DNA of 47,590 bases from RGIG5612 sp045604025. Lineage in GTDB: Bacteria; Bacillota; Clostridia; Lachnospirales; Lachnospiraceae. The notes under the pieces are model-generated. The model saw only the letters and a list, made by a program, of their open reading frames with translations, searched no databases and was not told the origin of the DNA. Positions 41,807 to 47,590 of this stretch are shown in pieces. Within the stretch, counting starts at the first letter, position 1; every line of letters starts with the position of its first letter. The translations under genes were made by a program, and so were the position numbers. The DNA lies in the NCBI GenBank assembly GCA_045604025.1, contig JAZUNG010000124.1, positions 1 to 47,590 of the forward strand, read 5' to 3'.

Positions 41807-42346
41807 ATGAAAAAGAAGATCAATGTATTCGAATACGCTGAACATATCAGCAATGTTCTGGGAAAGGGAGGATTCCTTCTCAATACCAACGGTGACAAGT
41901 TCAACACCATGGTGATCGGCTGGGGCGCTATAGGCCGCTGCTGGAACCTGCCCGTATTTACCGTATATGTCCGTCAGAACAGATACACCAAGGCGCAGAT
42001 CGACAAGACAGGTGAGTTCACCTTAAGTATCCCGCTGGAGAAGCCGGATAAGGATATCTCTGTTATCTGTGGATCCAGGTCCGGCCATAATATCGACAAG
42101 GTCAAAGAAGCCGGGCTGATCCTGGAGGAGCCTGAAGTCAACAACACTCCGGGTATCAGACAGTATCCCATCACCATCGAATGTAAGGTGCTCTACGCAC
42201 AGAAGCAGGAGCTGGCGGGTATCCCTGAAGATATCGTAAAGAGCATGTATCCCCAGGATGTGGACGGCAGTGCTCCGATGGCAAACAGAGACGTGCATAC
42301 CGCGTATATCGGACAGATCATAGATGCGTATATCATTGAGGACTGA
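41807..42346 (+). CDS. Flavin reductase-like FMN-binding protein (flavoredoxin type)
   Basis: A 179-residue protein of the flavin reductase/flavoredoxin family: GGFLLNTNGDKFNTMVIGWG and PVFTVYVRQNRYT form the FMN site, and EFTLSIP and SGHNIDKVKEAGL follow in the family order. It probably transfers electrons through FMN, which fits an anaerobe rich in ferredoxin and rubredoxin proteins. AAAGGAAA lies ahead of the ATG. The HAD gene starts eight bases after its stop. Confidence 0.87.
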   Translation: MKKKINVFEYAEHISNVLGKGGFLLNTNGDKFNTMVIGWGAIGRCWNLPVFTVYVRQNRYTKAQIDKTGEFTLSIPLEKPDKDISVICGSRSGHNIDKVKEAGLILEEPEVNNTPGIRQYPITIECKVLYAQKQELAGIPEDIVKSMYPQDVDGSAPMANRDVHTAYIGQIIDAYIIED

Positions 42347-42354
42347 GACTGGCC

Positions 42355-43065
42355 ATGAAAAAGATCAAAGCAATACTTTTTGACCTGGACGGAACTCTCC
42401 TGCCTATGGATCAGGAGGAGTTTACGAATTATTATTTTAAGTTTCTGATCGCGAAGATGGAACCCAGAGGATACGATCCCAAAGAGATGATTGATGCTAT
42501 CTGGAGGGGTACCGGTGCTATGGTGAAAAATGATGGCAGCGCTACCAATGAAGAGGTCTTCTGGAAGGTGTTCCCCGAGATCCTCGGAGAACAGGCAGGC
42601 CGGGACAAAGACGAGTTCGATCAGTTTTACAGGACTGAATTCAACAAAGCTGAGGCAGTCTGCGGCAAGAGGGCGCATCTGGATGACATCCTGAAGGAAC
42701 TGAAAGGGATGGGCTTTCAGCTGGTGCTGGCATCCAACCCTATCTTCCCTCAGCATGCACAGTGCAGCCGTATGAGGTGGGCAGGTGTAGATCCGGAGGA
42801 TTTTATATATATCACGTCGTATGAGAACTCGCACTACTGCAAGCCCAATCCGGCATATTATCTGGAGATCGCTAAGAAGCTGGGATTTGATCCGGATGAA
42901 TGCCTGATGGTAGGCAATGATGTGACAGAGGACATGATAGCTGAGTCCTTGGGAATGAAGGTGTTTCTTATCACGGACTGCATGATCAACAAAGAAGGAA
43001 AGGATATCTCAGGATATCCCGGTCAGACATTTGAGGAACTTCTGGATTTCTGCAGAGAACTGTAA
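42355..43065 (+). CDS. HAD-superfamily hydrolase
   Basis: A 236-residue phosphatase-like protein. Motif I is LFDLDGTLLP (nucleophile Asp10, Asp12), motif II is LASNPIFP (Ser), motif III Lys is in CKPNPAYY and motif IV is MVGNDVTEDM. A helical cap domain lies between motifs I and II. It probably removes phosphate from a small metabolite. It is tightly linked to the flavin reductase gene but has no clear functional tie to it. Confidence 0.88.
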   Translation: MKKIKAILFDLDGTLLPMDQEEFTNYYFKFLIAKMEPRGYDPKEMIDAIWRGTGAMVKNDGSATNEEVFWKVFPEILGEQAGRDKDEFDQFYRTEFNKAEAVCGKRAHLDDILKELKGMGFQLVLASNPIFPQHAQCSRMRWAGVDPEDFIYITSYENSHYCKPNPAYYLEIAKKLGFDPDECLMVGNDVTEDMIAESLGMKVFLITDCMINKEGKDISGYPGQTFEELLDFCREL

Positions 43066-43088
43066 GTATATATAAATACGGAGGCTGT

Positions 43089-43985
43089 ATGAAAAAACTG
43101 TTTATAGCATTACTCGCCGGAGTTGTGGCGATGGCTACATGCGGATGTATCAGGATCACGATCAATATACCCACGGGGAAGGAAACTGAAGCAGAAACTG
43201 AGACTGAGCAGGTTTATACAGGAGATGCCATGGATTTCAATTATATCAAACTCACTGAAAGCGGCAGTATGGCTACCGTGACCGTATATTATGCAGAGAA
43301 GACGGATACGGGCGTGCATCTGGAGTATTATGAAGCATGGAGCCACTGGGACAATGAAGCCGGCACAAGTGTCGAAGATAAGTATATGATCCGCGAACTG
43401 GATGGCGGAGAAGATCTGTACAATGAGATAGCACAGCTGGCCGGAGCAGCAGGAGTGCCCAGTTGGGACGGATTCTCAGGAAGCGATCCAAATGTGATGG
43501 ATGGTTATGGATTCAATCTGGAGGCAGAACTGCCTGACGGAAGCAGCATCTATGCAAGCGGATCCAACAAATTCCCCGACGGATATCAGCTGCTGGCAGG
43601 CGGACTGGATCATATCTGCAGCGATGAACTGCTGGAAGGAACAGAGTTTCATGCCGGCAAGGTGCAGCTGACACTTCCGGGCAGCTGGGCCGGTGAGATA
43701 TCCGCAAATCACAGGTCCGGAGTCATTTCATTTGAGATGCCTGTTGACGGACAGAGTCAGTATATGATGTGCCTGTATACGGAACCCTATCCTTACGAAG
43801 GAGAGGACTATATACAGCTGGGCACATACGAAGATGAGCTGCACGGGACGATGTATGTATCCATTAAAAAAATGGATCATGCAGGCCGCGAGTATGACAA
43901 TATGACAGATACCCAGAAGGCTATATGGGACGCGCTGGACGATGACATGCAGAAGATCGCAGAGTCGGTAGTGTATACAGATTAA
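43089..43985 (+). CDS. Lipoprotein of unknown function
   Basis: A 298-residue lipoprotein; the signal peptide ends at TCGC with the lipid-modified Cys near residue 20. A short Glu/Thr-rich linker follows, then a domain with no family I recognise, rich in Tyr, Asp and Gly (for example GSDPNVMDGYGFNLEAELPD). Its start, GCIRITINIPTG, resembles that of the lipoprotein at 13039-14484 (GCSININPS). It starts 23 bases after the HAD gene and is closed by a terminator. Confidence 0.7.
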   Translation: MKKLFIALLAGVVAMATCGCIRITINIPTGKETEAETETEQVYTGDAMDFNYIKLTESGSMATVTVYYAEKTDTGVHLEYYEAWSHWDNEAGTSVEDKYMIRELDGGEDLYNEIAQLAGAAGVPSWDGFSGSDPNVMDGYGFNLEAELPDGSSIYASGSNKFPDGYQLLAGGLDHICSDELLEGTEFHAGKVQLTLPGSWAGEISANHRSGVISFEMPVDGQSQYMMCLYTEPYPYEGEDYIQLGTYEDELHGTMYVSIKKMDHAGREYDNMTDTQKAIWDALDDDMQKIAESVVYTD

Positions 43986-44006
43986 AATTAAACCCTGATA
44001 TTTGTA

Positions 44007-44039
44007 AAAGACACCTGGCTGGATCCCGGGTGCCTTTTT
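44007..44039 (+). terminator. Rho-independent terminator
   Basis: A 12-position stem (44007-44018 with 44026-44037, one mismatch and one G-U pair) runs into TTTTT. It ends the VOC-to-lipoprotein transcript. Confidence 0.8.
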
Positions 44040-44080
44040 ATTGACATGAATGTCTTTGCAACGAAAATATACCTTTCTGC

Positions 44081-44111
44081 TTTACATCTGAAATATCAGA
44101 TATTATATAAT
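44081..44111 (+). promoter_or_regulatory. Probable serpin promoter
   Basis: TTTACA (44081-44086) lies 17 bases from TATATA (44104-44109) and 19 bases from TATAAT (44106-44111) in a very AT-rich stretch, which leaves a leader of about 90 bases. Confidence 0.45.
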
Positions 44112-44207
44112 ATAAGCAGAAAAATATCACGGATCATGTAGTATTTTCAGATTAAATGATACTTATTATATGTAAGGACTTTTCTGAAATAATGAGGAGG
44201 GTACATG

Positions 44208-45554
44208 ATGAAAAAGATAATATCGATCCTGCTGAGTACGGCAATGATAATATGCGTTCTCGCGGGATGCGGAACTAAATCGCAGGCACCAAAAGCGCTG
44301 CAGGCAGCAGCTGCGGTCCTTCCTGAGGAGGCATATGAAGGATCACCTATACAGTTTATAGAGGGTGATGACTACTCCGAATGGTGGAATACGAAAAGAG
44401 CGCAGTTGGAAGCGGTCCGGGACGTACAGCCGGAGCTGGATGGATTCTATGAGAGCCTGATGAAAGAGCTCCTGTCAGCTGAGAAGAATACTGTCTGCTC
44501 GCCGCTAAATATCTATATGGCGCTGGCCATGGTGGCTGAGACAGCCAAAGGTGAGACGCAGAGTCAGATCCTTGATCTCCTTGGGGCATCAGATATCGGA
44601 AAACTCAGGGATTACGCAAACAAGCTCTGGAGGTCCAGCTATTATGAGATTCCTACGTATACCTGTCAGCTGGCCAATTCTCTGTGGCTGGGTGAGGATA
44701 TTAACTACAATGAAGCGGTCCTGAAGACTCTGGCGGAGGATTATTATGCGGATTCATTTGCCGGACAGCTGGGCTCAGATGAGATGAACAAAGCCTTCAG
44801 GGAGTGGCTGGATGAGCATACCGGAGGCCTTCTGAAGGAATACACCGAAGAGGCAGGGATCCGTAATGATGAGAATGTCCCTGACAGCAGGTCGGTGATG
44901 GAACTGGTATCTGCCATCTATATGAAGGGAATGTGGATCAATCCTTTCTTTGCAGACCAGACAGATAAGCAGACATTTCATGGGGCATCAGGAGATACCG
45001 AGTGTGATATGATGCATCAGAACGGGATTGACAGTTATTTCTGGGGAGATCATTTCAGCGGAGTAACCCAGAGTATCGACAATGGGGGAAGAATGTACTT
45101 CTTCCTTCCGGATGAGGATGCAGATCTCTCGGATATTATAAACGATCCCCAGGTGATGGAGGTCATACGGAACGGCCTGTATGACGGATATGAGAATACA
45201 AAGTATATCATAGTCAACAAAAGTATACCGAAGTTCTCGGTCAGCTCGAAACATGATCTTATAGATTCCCTGGAAGCGCTGGGTATTGTGGATGCGTTTG
45301 ACAGTGAGCTGGCTGACTTCTCTCCGCTGGTCAGCGATATGCCTGTATGGATCAGCAAGGCAGACCATGCTGCCATGGTTGAGATCGATGAAGAGGGTGT
45401 GGCCGGAGCTGCATATACGGATTTCGGATATGCGGGTGCAGGCATGCCTCCGGATGAAACCGTGGATTTCGTTCTGGACAGACCGTTCATGTTTGCGGTG
45501 ACCGGAAGTGACGGCTCGATACTTTTCGCCGGAACAGTCTGTGATCTGGATTGA
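44208..45554 (+). CDS. Serpin-family protease inhibitor, lipoprotein
   Basis: A 448-residue serpin anchored to the cell surface by a lipobox (LAGC, Cys ~21). The serpin core starts with NTVCSPLNIYMALAMVAETA near residue 95, and the family's end signature is present as VLDRPFMFAVTGSDGSILF. The reactive-loop hinge reads EEGVAGAAYTDF (~395-406), with small residues as in inhibitory serpins, so it probably traps a serine or cysteine protease. The ATG at 44208 is preferred over 44205 because GGAGG at 44196-44200 is then seven bases away. Gut bacterial serpins are known to inhibit host or competitor proteases. Confidence 0.9.
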   Translation: MKKIISILLSTAMIICVLAGCGTKSQAPKALQAAAAVLPEEAYEGSPIQFIEGDDYSEWWNTKRAQLEAVRDVQPELDGFYESLMKELLSAEKNTVCSPLNIYMALAMVAETAKGETQSQILDLLGASDIGKLRDYANKLWRSSYYEIPTYTCQLANSLWLGEDINYNEAVLKTLAEDYYADSFAGQLGSDEMNKAFREWLDEHTGGLLKEYTEEAGIRNDENVPDSRSVMELVSAIYMKGMWINPFFADQTDKQTFHGASGDTECDMMHQNGIDSYFWGDHFSGVTQSIDNGGRMYFFLPDEDADLSDIINDPQVMEVIRNGLYDGYENTKYIIVNKSIPKFSVSSKHDLIDSLEALGIVDAFDSELADFSPLVSDMPVWISKADHAAMVEIDEEGVAGAAYTDFGYAGAGMPPDETVDFVLDRPFMFAVTGSDGSILFAGTVCDLD

Positions 45555-45578
45555 GAAAGCTGCAGAATGTGGTATAAT
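45551..45578 (+). promoter_or_regulatory. Promoter overlapping the serpin stop codon
   Basis: TTGAGA (45551-45556) and TATAAT (45573-45578) are 16 bases apart, and a TGG just before the -10 gives an extended -10. The serpin stop (45552-45554) is inside the -35. Confidence 0.65.
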
Positions 45579-45610
45579 AGCTCAATCTTACTTTAGACCG
45601 AGGACAGATA

Positions 45611-46048
45611 ATGATAAATAAGGTTATTCAGGATTTTTACAAAGATGCCGCTCCTTTTTTTGAGACCGGATATCTGAAGGAGATTTATTCGAGCGGCAAA
45701 TTCTGCATCTGCAATGCATGCGATGTGACATATGTCCTGTTCAATTATATCAAGGACGAGCGGGACAATCAGATAGGCGTGCAGATGGCTGCTGAAGAGG
45801 TACAGGTGGTTGTGGAAGAAGATGGCGGATATGAAGCCTTCATCGGGTATCTGCAGCAGAACTACGAGGATTTCAAGACCAGAGTATTCATCCTGAATGA
45901 TCCGTGCCTGGAAATGATGAAGAGATACCAGGAAAGGGGCGTTACTGAGCCCACTGAACTCATAGACCATGAACTGGAAGAGAAGATGACGGCCCTCTCC
46001 AAAAAATACGGAGAGAAGCTTATGAAAAGAGAACAGAAACAGAAGTAG
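45611..46048 (+). CDS. Small protein of unknown function
   Basis: A 145-residue soluble protein without a known domain. It begins MINKVIQDFYKDAAPFFETG, has three Cys near residues 32-37 (FCICNAC), a central acidic region, and a charged helical C-terminus rich in Lys and Glu. It has its own extended -10 promoter and a GAGGA site ahead of the ATG. It is the last gene before the recombinase, so it could be cargo or a bystander at the edge of a mobile element. Confidence 0.6.
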   Translation: MINKVIQDFYKDAAPFFETGYLKEIYSSGKFCICNACDVTYVLFNYIKDERDNQIGVQMAAEEVQVVVEEDGGYEAFIGYLQQNYEDFKTRVFILNDPCLEMMKRYQERGVTEPTELIDHELEEKMTALSKKYGEKLMKREQKQK

Positions 46049-46103
46049 ACCAGAAGACGGCCGACCCGAAAGCGGCCCCCTCATAAGACAGTTTTATAGT
46101 TTT

Positions 46104-46140
46104 CAGGAATGGCATGATCTTCGGGTCATGCCATTTCCTG
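46104..46140. repeat. Inverted repeat overlapping the recombinase stop
   Basis: CAGGAATGGCATGA (46104-46117) and its inverted copy TCATGCCATTTCCTG (46126-46140) pair along the whole length except for one bulged base. No T-run follows on either strand, so it is not a standard terminator. It could be an element end, a recombinase site or a stem that protects the mRNA. Confidence 0.55.
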
Positions 46141-47590
46141 TGTCATCAGTTCACTCAGCGGAATGAACCCGATCAGATCATAGCAGATATGGATACTCTG
46201 ACGTCGTTTCCCACTGCTTTTGTCCGGAGCCCCGACATAGATTGCCTTTATCAGCTCATGGGCCGCGTAAGGCGTCAATTCCGTCAACTCTTCGTATTTT
46301 CTGATCTTCTGAATGAACTGTTCAAGATTCTGGTTCTGTTGTTCCTGTGTTTCGATTTCCTGCCGTATGACTTCCGCTTCTGCTTTCAGATCACGCTGTT
46401 CTTCCTCATAGGTCTGACTCATCATGGCAAAACGCTCGTCACTGATCCGGGATGCCACATTGTCCTCATACAGACGGATGAACAGACGATCAAGTTCCTG
46501 AATACGCTTTTCATCTTTTTCGAGCTGCCTCCGCTTTACACGAAGAGCCTCTTTGCTTTCAGCCTGAAGTTTGGCCTCACAGATTTCCCTGAAATGACTC
46601 TCATAGTGGCCTACGTACCAGATGACTTCCTTAAGATGTTCCCAGACCATTTGTTCCAGAACGACCGCCCGTATGAAATGTGCCGAGCACGACCCGGTGT
46701 TGCTGCGGTAGTTCGAACAGACGAAATGATCCTGCCGCTCTTCAAAGTAGCTCGTAGTGCAGTAGTACATCCTGGACTTGCAGTCTGCGCAAAAGACTAA
46801 TCCGGAAAATATATGGGATTTACCTGTCTTTGACCTGCGATGCCGTTGTGACCTGATCTCCTGGACCTTTTCAAACACCTCCGGTTCTATGATTGCCGGT
46901 TGGGTGTTGTAGAAGATCGCTTGCTTTTCAACAGGATTCTCTCTGGTCTTCTTATCCCAGATCGAATTGGTGTAGGTCTTGAAGTTCACAGTGCAGCCGG
47001 TATAGTCTCTTGTCTCCAGGATACCTACCACGGAAGTCGAGTCCCAATGGTATGGGTCTTCGGGAGTGGGGGCGAGTCCTTTCCGTCCTTCCTTGATCGT
47101 GTACGCCGTAATGGTCAACACCTTTTCTTCGGTCAGCTGCTTTGCGATCTGCATCGGTCCCCGGCCTTCCATACAGAGATCAAAGATGTGCCTAACCACC
47201 TTGGCAGCCTCTTCATCGATGATCCACTGCTTTGGATTCTCCGGATCTTTAATATATCCGAATGGCGGATGGTTCGTCAGGTGTTCGCCTCGCTCACCTT
47301 TGGCTTTGTTGACCGCGCGGATCTTCCTGCTGGTGTCTCTGGCATAGAATTCGTTGAACCACATCCGGATCCCGGCGAAGTCATTGTCCACGCTGTTCTG
47401 ATTGGCAGAATCGAAATTGTCATTGATGGCAATGTAGCGGACATCATGTTTGGCAAAAGTGATGTTGATGAACATCCCCGTCATCGTGGAATTTCGTCCA
47501 AGACGCGACAGGTCTTTTGTCAAAAGTACCGCTACATGGTCAGACTCGATTTCGTTCAACATGGACTGAAAGCCGGGACGGTCAAAGTCG
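46126..47590 (-). CDS. Large serine recombinase of the transposon (TnpX/TndX) type, 5' end outside window
   Basis: A site-specific recombinase that moves a mobile element. About 488 residues lie in the window; the frame stays open to the edge, where RPGFQSMLNEI and LLTKDLSRLGRN show the late part of the resolvase catalytic domain. The catalytic Ser lies upstream. Then come the recombinase domain (HPPFGYIKDPE; AKQLTEEKV), a zinc ribbon (FCADCKSRM and VCSNYRSNTGSCSAH, four Cys), a long coiled coil (~340-420 of the visible part) and a C-terminal DUF4368-like end. This layout is typical of clostridial Tn4451/Tn5397-type elements. Confidence 0.92.
   Translation of the reverse strand, partial: DFDRPGFQSMLNEIESDHVAVLLTKDLSRLGRNSTMTGMFINITFAKHDVRYIAINDNFDSANQNSVDNDFAGIRMWFNEFYARDTSRKIRAVNKAKGERGEHLTNHPPFGYIKDPENPKQWIIDEEAAKVVRHIFDLCMEGRGPMQIAKQLTEEKVLTITAYTIKEGRKGLAPTPEDPYHWDSTSVVGILETRDYTGCTVNFKTYTNSIWDKKTRENPVEKQAIFYNTQPAIIEPEVFEKVQEIRSQRHRRSKTGKSHIFSGLVFCADCKSRMYYCTTSYFEERQDHFVCSNYRSNTGSCSAHFIRAVVLEQMVWEHLKEVIWYVGHYESHFREICEAKLQAESKEALRVKRRQLEKDEKRIQELDRLFIRLYEDNVASRISDERFAMMSQTYEEEQRDLKAEAEVIRQEIETQEQQNQNLEQFIQKIRKYEELTELTPYAAHELIKAIYVGAPDKSSGKRRQSIHICYDLIGFIPLSELMTQEMA

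Noticed and set aside
42193..42834. Open frame of 213 codons on the minus strand
   Set aside because: It covers parts of two well-supported plus-strand genes (flavin reductase and HAD) and has no domain.
46114..46800. Open frame of 228 codons on the plus strand
   Set aside because: It is antisense to the serine recombinase; its hydrophobic appearance comes from the complement of charged coiled-coil codons.

Overview
The window looks like chromosomal DNA of an anaerobic Gram-positive bacterium of the class Clostridia (Lachnospiraceae-like gut anaerobe is my inference). The reasons are strong AGGAGG-type ribosome binding sites, several lipoproteins with typical lipoboxes, an Agr-type LytTR/GHKL pair, a tungsten-type aldehyde:ferredoxin oxidoreductase, a ferredoxin-like aldo/keto reductase, a FeoA-FeoB fusion, a rubredoxin fusion and a large serine recombinase of the clostridial transposon type. 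No rRNA, tRNA or CRISPR array was seen, and no gene-free stretch exceeds about 240 bases.

Region 1 (1-2.7 kb) holds the 3' end of an Agr-like response regulator, its GHKL histidine kinase, and a metallo-beta-lactamase-fold protein with a Gly/Pro-rich tract behind its own dyad-marked promoter and a strong terminator. Region 2 (2.76-11.1 kb) is the most coherent block: a branched-chain-amino-acid-type ABC importer (lipoprotein binding protein, two ATPases, two permeases) runs without a break into an iron-type alcohol dehydrogenase, an aldehyde:ferredoxin oxidoreductase and a small ThiS/MoaD-like protein ending in Gly-Gly. I read this as import of a small molecule, oxidation of an alcohol to an aldehyde, then to an acid with reduction of ferredoxin; the substrate is unknown. 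Facing it (11.1-14.5 kb) are a PRD/BglG-type regulator that seems to have lost all PTS phosphorylation residues and a Ser/Thr-rich lipoprotein.

Region 3 (14.6-24.5 kb) contains an SDR, an iron-sulfur aldo/keto reductase, the FeoAB fusion with a histidine-rich linker, a tiny Cys-rich membrane protein, two small unknown proteins, and on the minus strand an MFS transporter-GH2 glycosidase-alcohol dehydrogenase operon with an operator-like palindrome. Region 4 (24.5-33.4 kb) carries a pseudo-KaiC/PEP-synthase-like protein, an alpha/beta hydrolase, an exported EEP-family phosphodiesterase, a cytosolic 5'-nucleotidase-like enzyme, an acyltransferase-like protein, a SnoaL-like protein and a nitroreductase.

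Region 5 (33.4-35.3 kb) is a lipoprotein fusing an HtrA-like protease to a CotH-like domain. The two parts meet exactly at a dispersed palindromic repeat that also occurs 1.5 kb upstream, and the CotH part is broken by an internal deletion with a frame change. Region 6 (35.4-40.2 kb) is a run of catabolic and modifying genes ending in asparaginase, peptidase T and an M42 aminopeptidase, closed by a strong terminator. Region 7 (40.2-46.1 kb) has a metallo-beta-lactamase-rubredoxin fusion divergent from a VOC/flavin reductase/HAD cluster, a lipoprotein, a lipoprotein serpin and a small unknown gene. The window ends inside a large serine recombinase, which suggests that a mobile element begins or ends here.
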